Part shown: piece after piece, positions 1 to 8,882 of the stretch
Position numbering within the stretch: the stretch's first letter is position 1
How the letters are laid out: each line of letters starts with the position of its first letter
From: Roseococcus suduntuyensis
GTDB taxonomy: Bacteria > Pseudomonadota > Alphaproteobacteria > Acetobacterales > Acetobacteraceae
Assembly (NCBI RefSeq): GCF_014196305.1
Contig: NZ_JACIDJ010000001.1
Span: 1,288,290-1,352,289, forward strand
Length of the DNA: 64,000 nucleotides
Direction: 5' to 3'
The notes under the pieces: generated by a model
Database searches by the model: none
What the model was told of the DNA's origin: nothing
Seen by the model: only the letters and a program-made list of their open reading frames with translations
Translations under genes and position numbers: made by a program

Positions 1-218
1 CCGGCGCCCCCCGCCCCGCCACGCCCGAGGCCGAGCGGCGCTGCCTGCTGGAGGGCGGCTGGACCATGCTGCCCGTCTGGCGCTTCGAGGCATTGGCGGC
101 GGGGCAGCGCGTGGCCGGCCCGGCCATCGTGGAAAGCCCCACCACCACCGTGCTGCTGCAACCGGGCGATGCGGCGGTGATGGAGCCAGGCGGCTGGCTC
201 GCCGTCAGCCTGGGGTAA
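1..218 (+). CDS. Hydantoinase/oxoprolinase family protein, C-terminal end (partial)
   Basis: Only the last ~71 codons are present, in the frame of codons starting at position 3, ending at TAA 216-218. The visible tail contains GPAIVESPTTTVLLQPGD followed by a short beta-like end (GGWLAVSLG), which is the usual C-terminus of the HyuA/oxoprolinase A family (ATP-dependent N-methylhydantoinase or 5-oxoprolinase subunit). In such enzymes this part belongs to the C-terminal beta domain, not the ATPase core, so substrate cannot be deduced. A HyuB-type partner would be expected outside the window. The stop overlaps the end of the convergent mobA by 14 bases. Family call is by recognition of the tail only. 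Confidence 0.7.
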   Translation, partial: GAPRPATPEAERRCLLEGGWTMLPVWRFEALAAGQRVAGPAIVESPTTTVLLQPGDAAVMEPGGWLAVSLG

Positions 219-777
219 GCTGCGCCCGCGCCAGTTGCTCGGGCGTGTTGATGTTGAGGAAGGGCTCGCCCGGCCATTCCACCCGGGCCACGCCTTGGGC
301 GGCGGCGAAGCGGCCCACCGCGCGTTCGCCCGCCGCCAGGGCCTGGCGCAGCGCGGGGGCCAGGGTGCGCGGCCAGAGCGCGATCACGGGATGGGCGCGC
401 CCGCCGGAGGCGGCCTGCGCCACCGCCGCCATCCCGCGCCCCGCATGCAGCCGCGCCACGAGGTCGGGCGGCAGGAAGGGGGCGTCACCGGGCACGGTCA
501 GCACGAAGGGCAGGGGTGAGGCCTCCAGCGCCGCCAGTACGCCGCCCAGCGGCCCCATTCCGGGCAGGGGGTCGGGCCAGACCGGCAGGCCATAATCCGC
601 GAAGCGCGCCGCATCGCCATTGGCGCTGATGGCCAGCGCCGCGCATTGCCGGGTGAGGCGCGCCAGGATGTGCGCCAGCAAGGGCCGCCCGTGCAGCATC
701 CGCAGCGTCTTGTCGCCGCCGCCCATTCGCGTGGCCCTGCCGCCCGCCAGCACGCAGCCCAGCGTGTCGGCGCACAT
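205..777 (-). CDS. mobA: Molybdenum cofactor guanylyltransferase MobA
   Basis: Cytoplasmic nucleotidyltransferase that joins GMP to molybdopterin, giving the guanine dinucleotide form of the molybdenum cofactor used by DMSO-reductase-type enzymes. The 190-residue protein has the family N-terminus LAGGRATRMGGGDK (residues 10-23), in which the glycine loop and Lys23 bind GTP, GPLGGVLAAL at 75-84, and VPGDAPFLP near 95-103 whose Asp98 matches the Mg-binding aspartate. Length is normal for MobA. It is followed by a membrane protein gene upstream (3 bp gap at 778-780) on the same strand and converges with the hydantoinase end, overlapping by 14 bases. No MobB or molybdoenzyme gene is adjacent. Confidence 0.93.
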   Translation of the reverse strand: MCADTLGCVLAGGRATRMGGGDKTLRMLHGRPLLAHILARLTRQCAALAISANGDAARFADYGLPVWPDPLPGMGPLGGVLAALEASPLPFVLTVPGDAPFLPPDLVARLHAGRGMAAVAQAASGGRAHPVIALWPRTLAPALRQALAAGERAVGRFAAAQGVARVEWPGEPFLNINTPEQLARAQLTPG

Positions 778-780
778 GGG

Positions 781-1308
781 TCAGGTCTGGCGCCGCAGCG
801 GCGGCGGGCGGGCCGCGCGGCGGGCGGACGGCGGCGCCTTCATCCGGCGCAGGGCCAGCGGCCGCAGCAGGAAGCCCGTGCCGAAGCCGAAGGCCGCGTT
901 GATCAGCCCCGCGCGCAGCAGGGTCTGGGTGTTGCCGCCGGCATACATCGGCACCCCGCGCATCTGCGCCACCAGCGTCACCGCCACCAGCGTGCAGCCC
1001 ACGGCGCCGATGAGTGTGGCGGTGAAGAGGTCGGGCAGGGGGGTCCAGCGCAGCACGGCCGCGATCAGGATGCCCCAGACGCCCCCCCAGAACATGGCGC
1101 TGAAGAATTGCGGGATGTGCAGCCCCGCCACGGGCGGATTCGCCATGGCCCGGCCGATGTCCCAGCCCGGCCCCTGCACCCGGCCGATGACGGCGGTCAG
1201 CGCCTCGACATTGTTTCCGTAGTTGTAGAGCAGGTGGATGGTGCCCTGGTGGAACGCCAGGACGGACAAGGCCCCCATGAGGAAACCCCCGATCAATACC
1301 TTCAGCAC
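781..1308 (-). CDS. Conserved small integral membrane protein, unknown function
   Basis: I do not recognise this 175-residue protein. It has about four hydrophobic segments: residues ~3-22 (starting LIGGFLMGALSVLAF), ~68-88, ~93-114 and ~128-148, separated by short loops, and ends in a basic Pro/Arg-rich tail (MKAPPSARRAARPPPLRR). It ends 3 bases before the mobA start, so the two are probably co-transcribed, with this gene first. The start ATG lies at 1308 and faces the divergent TPP-enzyme gene across a 77-bp gap. No catalytic motif is visible; an inner-membrane location is inferred from hydrophobicity only. Confidence 0.7.
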   Translation of the reverse strand: MLKVLIGGFLMGALSVLAFHQGTIHLLYNYGNNVEALTAVIGRVQGPGWDIGRAMANPPVAGLHIPQFFSAMFWGGVWGILIAAVLRWTPLPDLFTATLIGAVGCTLVAVTLVAQMRGVPMYAGGNTQTLLRAGLINAAFGFGTGFLLRPLALRRMKAPPSARRAARPPPLRRQT

Positions 1309-1385
1309 TTGGCGCCCCCCAGGCTTGCCCGTGCGGCATCTTCGGCCCAGGCTGCGCGCCAGTCCAGTTCAGAGGGGAATACGCG

Positions 1386-2927
1386 GTGAACGGTGCGGAA
1401 AGTCTGGTCCACAGCCTGTTGAAGAGCGGTGTCGAGGTGTGTTTCTCCAACCCCGGCACGAGCGAGATGCATTTCGTCGCCGCGCTGGACCGCATTCCCG
1501 GCATGCGCTGCGTGCTGGGCCTGCAGGAGAACATCGTCACTGGCGCCGCCGATGGCTATTGGCGCATGGCCGGCAAGCCCGCCGTCACGCTGCTGCATTG
1601 CGGCCCGGGTCTGGCGAACGGCCTGGCCAACCTTCACAACGCGCGCCGCGCTCGGTCGGGGATCGTGAACTGCGTGGGCGACCAGGCCACCTATCACCGC
1701 CCCTATGACGCCCCGCTGACGGCCGACACCGAAGGCTTCGCGCGCGGCGTCTCGCAATGGGTGCGGACCACGAGCAAGGCCGCCGATGTGGGCGCGGACG
1801 CGGCCGCCGCCGTGCAGGCCGCCCGCACCTCGCCCGGGCAGGTCGCGACGCTGATCCTGCCGTCGGACACCTGCTGGGATGAGGGCGGCACCGTCGCCGC
1901 CGCCCTGCCCGTGCCCGCCGTGCCCCAGGCCGACCCGCACGCCATCCGCGCCGCCGCCCGCGTGCTGCGCGAGAAGAAGAACGTGCTGCTGCTGCTGGGC
2001 GGCTCCATGGCGCTGACCCAGGCGGCGCAGGAGGCCGCGCAGCGGATCGTGGCGCACACCGGCTGCGATATCCTGGCCGAGACCTCCAACGCCCGTTTCC
2101 AGCGCGGCCAGGGCCGCATGCCGCTGGAGCGCGTGCCCTATCCGGTGGACCTGGCCATCCAGCGCCTGTCCAAGGTGGAGCACCTGGTGCTGCTGGGCTC
2201 CAAGGCGCCGGTGGGCTTCTTCGCCTATCCCGGCAAGCCGTCGAAGCACTACCCGGAGAATGCCAGCATCACCGTGGCCTGCCGGCAGGAGCAGGATGCG
2301 CTGGCCGCGCTGACCGCGCTGGCGGAAGAACTCGGCGCGCCCAAGGTCGCCATCGGCTCCAATGGCGAGAAGCCCGAGGTGGCGCGCGGCGCGCCCTCGC
2401 CCGAGGGCCTGGCCCGCACGGTGGCCGCGCTGATGCCCGAGGACGCGATCATCGCCGATGAATCCGTGAGCTACGGCCGCGGCTTCTTCCCCGCGACCCA
2501 TGCGGCCGCCCCGCATGACTGGCTGCAGATCACGGGTGGCGCCATCGGCTGCGGCATGCCGCTGGCCACGGGGGCTGCCATCGGCGGCGGCGGGCGGCGG
2601 GTGATCAACCTGCAGGCCGATGGCTCGGCCATGTACACCCTGCAGGCGCTCTGGACCCAGGCGCGGGAGCAGCTGCCCGTGACCACCATCCTGTTGTCCA
2701 ACCGCAAGTATCAGATCCTGCTGGGCGAGTACCAGAATGTCGGCGCCAACCCCGGCCGCGTGGCGATGGACATGATGGATCTGGGCAACCCGGACATCGC
2801 CTGGGCCAAGCTCGCGCAGTCCATGGGCGTGGAGGCGGCGACCGCCACCACGCTCGACCAGGTGGCGGACCTGATGAGCCAGAGCTTCGCCCGCCCTGGC
2901 CCCTTCCTGATCGAACTCATGATCTGA
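1386..2927 (+). CDS. Thiamine pyrophosphate-dependent enzyme, acetolactate synthase large-subunit-like
   Basis: TPP enzyme of the acetohydroxyacid synthase/benzoylformate decarboxylase superfamily, 513 residues, with the three usual domains. The N-terminal pyrimidine-binding domain shows FSNPGTSEMHFVAAL (20-34) and the catalytic glutamate in GLQENIVTGAADGYWRMAG (Glu48). The C-terminal pyrophosphate-binding domain carries ADGSAMYTLQALWTQ from residue 411, a variant of the GDG...N metal motif. It starts with GTG at 1386 behind GAGGGGAA. No small regulatory ilvH gene follows and the protein is shorter than biosynthetic IlvB (~570), so a catabolic decarboxylase or ligase role is as likely as branched-chain synthesis. 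Substrate is not assignable from sequence. Confidence 0.85.
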   Translation: MNGAESLVHSLLKSGVEVCFSNPGTSEMHFVAALDRIPGMRCVLGLQENIVTGAADGYWRMAGKPAVTLLHCGPGLANGLANLHNARRARSGIVNCVGDQATYHRPYDAPLTADTEGFARGVSQWVRTTSKAADVGADAAAAVQAARTSPGQVATLILPSDTCWDEGGTVAAALPVPAVPQADPHAIRAAARVLREKKNVLLLLGGSMALTQAAQEAAQRIVAHTGCDILAETSNARFQRGQGRMPLERVPYPVDLAIQRLSKVEHLVLLGSKAPVGFFAYPGKPSKHYPENASITVACRQEQDALAALTALAEELGAPKVAIGSNGEKPEVARGAPSPEGLARTVAALMPEDAIIADESVSYGRGFFPATHAAAPHDWLQITGGAIGCGMPLATGAAIGGGGRRVINLQADGSAMYTLQALWTQAREQLPVTTILLSNRKYQILLGEYQNVGANPGRVAMDMMDLGNPDIAWAKLAQSMGVEAATATTLDQVADLMSQSFARPGPFLIELMI

Positions 2928-3058
2928 CCTGACGGGAACGGGAGGCACGACTGCATTTCCTGTGGTTGCGCTTCGTGCCCCCCGCCCCAAATGCGGCTTC
3001 GACATTGATGGCGGGCGCGGATGATCCGGCCCGCCGGAACCGAGGAATTTCCGCGCAC

Positions 3059-3703
3059 ATGAACATCCAGGTGCCCACGACCGCCCTTCCCGCCGACGAG
3101 AAGGCCTCGGCCATCGCCCGGCCGAGCCGCGCGGAGGCCGAGGCCGCCGTGCGCACCCTGCTGCTCTGGGCCGGCGACGACCCGGACCGCGAGGGTCTGG
3201 TGGACACGCCCGCCCGCGTCGCCCGCGCCTATGAGGAATTCTTCGCGGGCTATGACAGCGACCCCGTCGAGATGCTCGCCCGCTCCTTCGAGGAGACGGA
3301 TGGCTATGACGAGATGGTGGTGCTGCGCGACATCCGCCTGGAAAGCCATTGCGAGCACCACATGGTGCCCATCATCGGCAAGGCGCACATCGCCTACCTG
3401 CCGAGCGGCCGCGTGGTTGGCATCAGCAAGCTGGCACGGGTGATCGAGACCTACGCCAAGCGCCTCCAGATCCAGGAGAAGCTGACGGCGCAGATCGCGA
3501 ACACCATCGAGAGCGTGCTGAAGCCCAAGGGCGTGGCCGTCGTCATCGAAGCCGCGCACCAGTGCATGACCACCCGCGGCATCCACAAGCCAGGGGTGAC
3601 GATGGTGACCTCGCGCATGCTGGGCGAGTTCCGCAGCAATGACGCGACGCGCCGGGAGTTCCTGGCGATGATCGGCGGGTCGCGCGGGCCGCTGGAGGGC
3701 TAA
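3059..3703 (+). CDS. folE: GTP cyclohydrolase I
   Basis: Converts GTP to 7,8-dihydroneopterin triphosphate, the first step of tetrahydrofolate (and queuosine precursor) synthesis. The 214-residue protein has the zinc ligands Cys98 and His101 in [11 protein letters not shown] and Cys169 in HQCMTTRG, and the family stretch [21 protein letters not shown] at ~119-139. I use ATG 3059, which has GAGGAAT about 10 bases upstream; the frame remains open further upstream only to a TTG at 2966 with no ribosome site. A strong hairpin straddles its stop codon, and the convergent GNAT gene ends 18 bases away. Confidence 0.95.
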   Translation: MNIQVPTTALPADEKASAIARPSRAEAEAAVRTLLLWAGDDPDREGLVDTPARVARAYEEFFAGYDSDPVEMLARSFEETDGYDEMVVLRDIRLESHCEHHMVPIIGKAHIAYLPSGRVVGISKLARVIETYAKRLQIQEKLTAQIANTIESVLKPKGVAVVIEAAHQCMTTRGIHKPGVTMVTSRMLGEFRSNDATRREFLAMIGGSRGPLEG

Positions 3704-3712
3704 CCCTCCAGC
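3691..3712. terminator. Hairpin spanning the folE stop codon
   Basis: Perfect inverted repeat: GCTGGAGGG at 3691-3699 pairs with CCCTCCAGC at 3704-3712 around the four-base loop CTAA, which contains the folE TAA. It lies between convergent genes, so it could stop transcription from both sides. There is no clear T-tract, so termination is inferred from strength and position. Confidence 0.5.
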
Positions 3713-3720
3713 GCGGCCAC

Positions 3721-4164
3721 CTACGGCGCCATGTCGTAGGTGATCCACCAGGTGCGCTTGGCCAGCCGGTCATAGACGCCACGGCCGCGGTAATTGTCGT
3801 CGGCCGTGATCCAGCGGACGGTGGACCAGCCCTTTTCCCGCGCCAGCGCGCGCAGGTGTTCCAGCAGCGCATCGGCCACGCGCTTGCCGCGCTGCGACGG
3901 GTCCACGAAGAGGTCGTCCAGGAAGCAGCCGGTGCTGGCCGAGAGCGGTCGCGCGAAGGCGCGGTAATGGGCGAGGCCGACGGCGCGGCCGGCCTCGTCC
4001 TCGGCCACCACGGCGTTCACCTCATGCGCGGGGTCATGGATCCAGGCCCAGACCTTCGCGCGCATCTCGGGCGTCTGCGTCACCTTGTAGAATTCGGCAT
4101 AGCCCGCGTAGAGCCGTTCCCAATCCGCGCGGTGGCGTTCGGCGAGCGGGACGATCTGCACCAT
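3721..4164 (-). CDS. GNAT family N-acetyltransferase
   Basis: Acetyl-CoA-dependent N-acetyltransferase of about 147 residues; the acceptor is unknown. The acetyl-CoA pyrophosphate loop is seen in FVDPSQRGKRVADALLEHL (about residues 86-104), and a typical GNAT end in ITADDNYRGRGVYDRL. I place the start at ATG 4164, giving [11 protein letters not shown], because it overlaps the dapB TGA by one base (ATGA type) and so is translationally coupled to dapB; the longer open frame to 4221 lies inside dapB. Third gene of a probable dnaJ-dapB-GNAT run on the minus strand. Confidence 0.85.
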   Translation of the reverse strand: MVQIVPLAERHRADWERLYAGYAEFYKVTQTPEMRAKVWAWIHDPAHEVNAVVAEDEAGRAVGLAHYRAFARPLSASTGCFLDDLFVDPSQRGKRVADALLEHLRALAREKGWSTVRWITADDNYRGRGVYDRLAKRTWWITYDMAP

Positions 4165-4895
4165 CACAGCCCCAGCACGTCGTTCATGGAATAGAGGCCC
4201 GGGTTGCGGCCCTGCAGCCACAGCGCCGCCCGCACCGCGCCCGTGGCATAGGCGCGGCGGTCGAAGCTGCGGTGGGTCAGCGCGATGTGCTCGGAGCCGG
4301 CGGCAAAGAGCAGCGTGTGCTCGCCCACCACCTGGCCGCCACGGAGTGCCGCGAAGCCGATGGTGCCGGTGCCGCGCGCGCCGGTGTGCCCGTCGCGCCC
4401 GGATTCGCGGCCGGCCTGCTCCAGCGTGGTGCCACGCCCGCGCGCCACGGCGCGGCCGATGGCGACCGCCGTGCCGGAGGGCGCGTCCACCTTCCGGCGG
4501 TGGTGCATCTCCACGATCTCGGCATCGTATTGCGCGCCCGGCAGGGCGGCGGCGAGTTTTTCCGCGAGCGCGATGACGAGGTTCACGCCCGTCGCGAAAT
4601 TGGCGGCGTAGACGATGGGGGCGCGCTTCGCGGCTTCAGCCACCGCGGCCTCCTCCTCGGCGGAGAGGCCGGAACTGCCGAGCACCAGGCCCTTGCCCGT
4701 CTCGGCCGCCAGGGCGGCATGCGCGGCGGCGGCGTGGGCGTGGGTGAAATCAATCACCACGTCGCTGGCGGCGAAGAGGGCACGGGCGTCATCCCCGCGT
4801 CTCGTGCCGCCCGCGAGGGTGGCGCCGGCGGCTTCCACCTCCTCGGCCAGAAGCGTGCCCATGCGGCCGGCGATGCCGGCGATCCCGATCTTCAT
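4164..4895 (-). CDS. dapB: 4-hydroxy-tetrahydrodipicolinate reductase
   Basis: NAD(P)H-dependent reductase of the diaminopimelate/lysine pathway, giving tetrahydrodipicolinate for peptidoglycan and lysine. The 243-residue protein opens with the Rossmann motif [10 protein letters not shown] (4-13) and has the signature [15 protein letters not shown] at 129-143, with catalytic His131/His132 and Lys135. It is slightly shorter than E. coli DapB (273) but complete. Its ATG overlaps the dnaJ stop by four bases (4892-4895), an arrangement (dnaJ-dapB) common in alphaproteobacteria, so it is probably expressed from the chaperone promoter. Confidence 0.96.
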   Translation of the reverse strand: MKIGIAGIAGRMGTLLAEEVEAAGATLAGGTRRGDDARALFAASDVVIDFTHAHAAAAHAALAAETGKGLVLGSSGLSAEEEAAVAEAAKRAPIVYAANFATGVNLVIALAEKLAAALPGAQYDAEIVEMHHRRKVDAPSGTAVAIGRAVARGRGTTLEQAGRESGRDGHTGARGTGTIGFAALRGGQVVGEHTLLFAAGSEHIALTHRSFDRRAYATGAVRAALWLQGRNPGLYSMNDVLGL

Positions 4896-6034
4896 CGTCC
4901 CAGCCCGTCCCAGAATTCCTTGACCTTGGCGAAGAAGCCCTCGCTTTCGGGGCTGCCGCCCTTGGAGGCCTCGGCCTCGAAGGCCTCCAGCAACTCGCGC
5001 TGCCTGGGCGTCAGGTTCTGCGGCGTCTCGACCACCACCTGCACATACATGTCCCCGCGCGCGGCGGAACGCAGCACGGAGAAGCCCTTGCCGCGCAGGC
5101 GGAAATTGTCGCCCGTCTGGGTGCCGGCGGGGATCTTCACCGAGGCGCGGGAGCCATCAATCGAAGGCACCTCCACCGCGCCGCCCAAGGCCGCCTGCGT
5201 CATCCGCAGCGGCACGCGGACCATGATATTGGGCCCCTCGCGCTGGAAGATCGGGTGCGCGTGCACGCCGATATCCACGTAGAGGTCGCCCGCCGGCGCG
5301 CCGCGCAGCCCGGCCTCGCCCTCGCCCGAGAGGCGGATGCGCGTGCCGTCCTCCACCCCTGCCGGAATGGTCACGTTCAGCGTGCGGTCGCGCTGCACGC
5401 GGCCGGCGCCCTGGCAGACCTTGCAGGGGTTCTTGATGATCTGGCCCGAGCCGTTGCAGGTGGGGCAGGTGCGCTCGATCAGGAAGAAGCCCTGCTGGGC
5501 GCGCACCTTGCCCGCGCCGCGGCAGGTGCCGCAGGTCTGCGAACTGGGCTTGCCGCCTTCGGCCCCGGTGCCGGTGCAGGCCTCGCATTGCACGCTGCTG
5601 GGGACGCGGATGGTCTTCTTGGTGCCGGCGAAGGCCTCTTCCATGGAGATGTGAACCTCCTGCCGGAGGTCCGCGCCGCGCCCGCTGGCGGCACGCCCGC
5701 CGCCGCCGCGCCCGCCGAAGCGGCCGAACATCTCCTCGAAGATGTCCTCGAAGCCGCCGCCGCCGAAGGGATTGCCGCCGCCACCCCCGCCGCCGCCGCC
5801 CATGCCGCCCTCGAAGGCCGCATGGCCGAAGCGGTCATAGGCCGCGCGCTTGTCGGCGTCCTTCAGCGTGTCATAGGCCTCGTTCACCTCCTTGAACCGG
5901 CCCTCGGCGTCGGCGTCGCCCTGGTTCCGGTCGGGGTGATATTTCATCGCCAGCTTGCGGTAGGCCTTCTTGAGGTCGTCCTCGGACGCCTCCCGGCCCA
6001 CGCCGAGCACTTCGTAATAGTCGCGCTTGGCCAT
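4892..6034 (-). CDS. dnaJ: Chaperone protein DnaJ
   Basis: Hsp40 co-chaperone that delivers unfolded clients to DnaK and stimulates its ATPase. The 380-residue protein has all class A parts: J-domain (1-70) with HPD at 33-35, a glycine/phenylalanine-rich linker with poly-Gly runs (~75-115), four CxxCxGxG zinc repeats ([32 protein letters not shown]; roughly 150-210) and two C-terminal client-binding domains. It lies 100 bases downstream of dnaK on the minus strand with a hairpin in between, and overlaps dapB by four bases. Confidence 0.98.
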   Translation of the reverse strand: MAKRDYYEVLGVGREASEDDLKKAYRKLAMKYHPDRNQGDADAEGRFKEVNEAYDTLKDADKRAAYDRFGHAAFEGGMGGGGGGGGGNPFGGGGFEDIFEEMFGRFGGRGGGGRAASGRGADLRQEVHISMEEAFAGTKKTIRVPSSVQCEACTGTGAEGGKPSSQTCGTCRGAGKVRAQQGFFLIERTCPTCNGSGQIIKNPCKVCQGAGRVQRDRTLNVTIPAGVEDGTRIRLSGEGEAGLRGAPAGDLYVDIGVHAHPIFQREGPNIMVRVPLRMTQAALGGAVEVPSIDGSRASVKIPAGTQTGDNFRLRGKGFSVLRSAARGDMYVQVVVETPQNLTPRQRELLEAFEAEASKGGSPESEGFFAKVKEFWDGLGR

Positions 6035-6072
6035 GGTTCAGCCGCTCCCGCGAGAAAAGGTCGAAGAAGAGA

Positions 6073-6098
6073 CGCCCGGACCATCGCTGGCCCGGGCG
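6073..6098 (-). terminator. Hairpin between dnaK and dnaJ
   Basis: CGCCCGG (6073-6079) pairs with CCGGGCG (6092-6098). On the minus strand it is followed by a T-rich run (TCTCTTCTTC, then CTTTTC), the pattern of an intrinsic terminator. Placed after dnaK and before dnaJ it could lower dnaJ transcript relative to dnaK, as reported for other dnaKJ operons; that role is inferred. Confidence 0.5.
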
Positions 6099-6134
6099 CG
6101 GTGTCACTCAGGCAGGGGTGCCCGCCCGTTCACC

Positions 6135-8051
6135 TCAAGCCTGGGGCTTCTTCTTGTTCGGGTCCACTTCCTCGAACTCGGCGTCCACCACCTTGTCCTT
6201 CGGCGCACCGCCGGGGGCGGCGGGCTCCTCGGCGGCGGGCGCCGCCTGTTCGGCCTTGTAGAGGGCCTCGCCCATCTTCATCGCGGCCTGGGAGAGCTTC
6301 TCCGCGGCCGCGTTGATCGCGTCCACATCGCCGCCATCCATCACGCCGCGAGCTTCGGCCAGCGCCGCCTCGGCCTCGGCCTTCTCGGCGGCCGGCACCT
6401 TGTCGCCGCTGTCGCGCAGAGTCTTGTCGGTGGAGTGGACCAGCGCGTCCAGGCTGTTGCGGGCCTCGACGGTGGCGCGGCGCTTCTTGTCGGCGTCCGC
6501 GTTCGCCTCGGCATCGCGCACCATCTTCTCGATGTCGCTGTCCGACAGGCCGGACTTGGCCTGGATGCGGATGTTCTGCTCCTTGCCGGTGGCCTTGTCC
6601 TTCGCGCTGACGCTGACGATGCCGTTCGCGTCAATGTCGAAGGTCACTTCCACCTGGGGCACGCCGCGCGGCGCGGGCGGCAGGCCGGTCAGGTCGAAAT
6701 TGCCCAGCAGCTTGTTGTCCGCCGCCATCTCGCGCTCACCCTGGAACACCTTGATGGTCACCGCGGTCTGGTTGTCGTCGGCCGTGGAGAACACCTGCGA
6801 CTTCTTGGTCGGGATGGTGGTGTTGCGGTCAATGAGGCGCGTGAACACGCCGCCCAGCGTCTCGATGCCGAGCGAGAGCGGGGTCACGTCCAGCAGCAGC
6901 ACGTCCTTCACGTCGCCCTTGAGCACGCCGCCCTGGATGGCGGCGCCGATGGCGACCACTTCGTCCGGGTTCACGTTGCGCGCGGGCTCCTTGCCGAAGA
7001 AGCGCTTCACCTCCTCGATGACCTTGGGCATGCGCGTCATGCCGCCCACCAGGATCACCTCGTCAATTTCGCCCGCCGTCAGCCCGGCATCCTTCAGCGC
7101 CTGCTTGCAGGGCTCCAGCGTGCGGGAGACGAGGTCATCCACCAGCGCCTCCAGCTTGGCGCGGGTGAGCTGCATGACCAGATGCTTCGGGCCCGAGGCG
7201 TCGGCCGTGATGAAGGGCAGGTTGATCTCGGTCTGCTTGGACGAGGACAGCTCGATCTTCGCCTTCTCGCCGGCTTCCTTCAGGCGCTGCAAAGCGAGCT
7301 TGTCGCCGCGCAGGTCGATGCCGTTCTCCTTGCGGAATTCCTCCGCCAGGTAGTCGATGATGCGCTGGTCGAAATCCTCGCCGCCCAGGAAGGTGTCGCC
7401 GTTGGTGGACTTCACCTCGAAGACGCCGTCGCCGATCTCCAGCACGGACACGTCGAAGGTGCCGCCGCCGAGGTCATAGACCGCGATGGTGCCGCTGGTC
7501 TTCTTGTCCATGCCGTAGGCCAGCGCGGCCGCCGTCGGCTCGTTGATGATGCGCTTCACCTCGAGGCCCGCGATGGCGCCGGCCTCCTTGGTGGCCTGGC
7601 GCTGGGCGTCGTTGAAGTAGGCGGGGACGGTGATGACGGCTTCCGTCACCTTCTCGCCGAGATAGGCCTCGGCCGTCTCCTTCATCTTGGTCAGCACCAT
7701 GGCGCTGATCTGCTGGGGGGCGTATTTCTTGCCCTCGATCTCCACCCAGGCGTCGCCATTGTCGGCCTTCACGATGTTGAAGGGGGCGAGGCCCTTTTCC
7801 TTCTGCACCATGGCGTCTTCGAACTTGCGGCCGATCAGGCGCTTGACGGCATAGAGGGTGTTGGTCGGGTTGGTGACGGCCTGGCGCTTGGCGCTCTGGC
7901 CCACCAGACGCTCGCCGTTCTTCGCGAAGGCGATCATGGAGGGGGTGGTGCGCGCGCCCTCCGCGTTCTCCAGCACCTTGGCCTCGCCGCCTTCCATGAT
8001 GGCGATGCAGGAATTGGTGGTGCCGAGGTCGATACCGATGACTTTGCTCAT
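6135..8051 (-). CDS. dnaK: Chaperone protein DnaK (Hsp70)
   Basis: Major cytosolic Hsp70; ATP-driven binding and release of hydrophobic client peptides with DnaJ and GrpE. The 638-residue protein starts [19 protein letters not shown], with the phosphate-1 loop, and has [20 protein letters not shown] (second phosphate loop) near 185-200, [13 protein letters not shown] (adenosine motif) near 335, the linker [13 protein letters not shown] near 390, and a substrate-binding domain ending in an EEVD-containing tail ([14 protein letters not shown]). Length is standard. First gene of dnaK-dnaJ-dapB-GNAT. A GrpE gene is not in the window. Confidence 0.99.
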   Translation of the reverse strand: MSKVIGIDLGTTNSCIAIMEGGEAKVLENAEGARTTPSMIAFAKNGERLVGQSAKRQAVTNPTNTLYAVKRLIGRKFEDAMVQKEKGLAPFNIVKADNGDAWVEIEGKKYAPQQISAMVLTKMKETAEAYLGEKVTEAVITVPAYFNDAQRQATKEAGAIAGLEVKRIINEPTAAALAYGMDKKTSGTIAVYDLGGGTFDVSVLEIGDGVFEVKSTNGDTFLGGEDFDQRIIDYLAEEFRKENGIDLRGDKLALQRLKEAGEKAKIELSSSKQTEINLPFITADASGPKHLVMQLTRAKLEALVDDLVSRTLEPCKQALKDAGLTAGEIDEVILVGGMTRMPKVIEEVKRFFGKEPARNVNPDEVVAIGAAIQGGVLKGDVKDVLLLDVTPLSLGIETLGGVFTRLIDRNTTIPTKKSQVFSTADDNQTAVTIKVFQGEREMAADNKLLGNFDLTGLPPAPRGVPQVEVTFDIDANGIVSVSAKDKATGKEQNIRIQAKSGLSDSDIEKMVRDAEANADADKKRRATVEARNSLDALVHSTDKTLRDSGDKVPAAEKAEAEAALAEARGVMDGGDVDAINAAAEKLSQAAMKMGEALYKAEQAAPAAEEPAAPGGAPKDKVVDAEFEEVDPNKKKPQA

Positions 8052-8152
8052 ATGAGCCTGCTCCCGTGCGGCGGCTCAACCCCGGCCCTGGCAGGCACCG
8101 GGCAGAGCCCCTTGGTGGTCCGCGCCCCATGCGCGGTCTCTGTCTGGTGCCT

Positions 8153-8182
8153 ATGTATTGAGCAGCGATGGGCGCGACAAGG
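8153..8182 (-). promoter_or_regulatory. Candidate heat-shock/housekeeping promoter of dnaK
   Basis: Reading the minus strand, CCTTGTCG (8182-8175) is followed 12 bases later by CTCAATACAT (8162-8153), about 100 bases upstream of the dnaK ATG. CTTG plus a CxxxAT-type box resembles the RpoH promoter of alphaproteobacteria; the same stretch gives a weak sigma-70 match (TTGTCG, 17 bases, TACATA). Neither is strong, so this is a candidate only. Confidence 0.35.
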
Positions 8183-8192
8183 GTGGCCCCGC

Positions 8193-8876
8193 TCAACCCA
8201 GCAACAAATCGCGGGCTTCGTTGACGCGCGAGGCCATCCAGTCGCTGCCGCCACGGTCGGGGTGGGCCGACTGCATCAGGCGGCGATGGGCCGCGCGGAT
8301 TTCGGTGGGCGAGGCGCCCTCCATCAGGCCCAGGATGGCCAGGGCCTCGTCGCGCGTCATGGGGCCGGTGGCGGGGCGGGGCGGGGGTTCCTGCCGCCAT
8401 TCGGGGTTGGTCCGGTCCAGCCAGGCTTCCAGCAGCGGCACGCTGTCGGGGTCCTGGCTCGCGCATTCGGCCATGAGGTCCATCAGGGCCACGCGGTCCA
8501 GCGCCGCGAGGTCCTGCCCCGCCCAGGGGCCACGGCGCACCTGGCCCGACATGGCGCCGGTCGCGATCTCGAGCCGCATGGTGAGCGTGGCGGTCTCGAC
8601 CACCGTGGCGCCCTCGTCGCCGGGTGGACCCGTGAAGGCGCGACGCGCGCGCCAGCGCCGGAAGGCCTGGGCGATGGCCGGGCCGAACATGAAGGCGGCC
8701 CAGAGCGCGCTGACCCCGCGCCCCGTCGCCAGCAGCACCACGAAGAGCACCAGCCCCGCCGCCCCCAGCCCCCAGACGAGGGATTTCCTCACCGTCCCGG
8801 GGCTCGCCGAAATGAACAGATAAAGGAAGGTGATCGCCACCAGGAGGAAGATGGCGCCGGCCGCCAGCCAGACCAT
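8193..8876 (-). CDS. Membrane-anchored J-domain protein
   Basis: 227-residue protein with two or three N-terminal hydrophobic segments (about 2-22, 34-51 and perhaps 56-70) and a C-terminal J-domain that begins near MTRDEALAILGL and carries HPD at 205-207 in QSAHPDRGG. This layout resembles mitochondrial Tim14/Pam18 and similar alphaproteobacterial proteins: a short J-domain at the extreme C-terminus held at the membrane. It would recruit DnaK to a membrane client. It lies directly upstream of dnaK (141-bp gap) and 6 bases after the VWA gene on the same strand, so the VWA protein is its likely operon partner. Client unknown. Confidence 0.85.
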   Translation of the reverse strand: MVWLAAGAIFLLVAITFLYLFISASPGTVRKSLVWGLGAAGLVLFVVLLATGRGVSALWAAFMFGPAIAQAFRRWRARRAFTGPPGDEGATVVETATLTMRLEIATGAMSGQVRRGPWAGQDLAALDRVALMDLMAECASQDPDSVPLLEAWLDRTNPEWRQEPPPRPATGPMTRDEALAILGLMEGASPTEIRAAHRRLMQSAHPDRGGSDWMASRVNEARDLLLG

Positions 8877-8882
8877 CTGCGG

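Noticed and set aside
1386-2927. Assignment of the TPP enzyme as ilvB
   Set aside because: No ilvH follows, the protein is shorter than IlvB and the N-terminal NPGTSEMH segment is shared with decarboxylases, so a gene symbol is not justified.
2966-3058. Longer folE starting at TTG 2966
   Set aside because: No ribosome site, extra residues unlike GTP cyclohydrolases, and ATG 3059 has GAGGAAT at good spacing.
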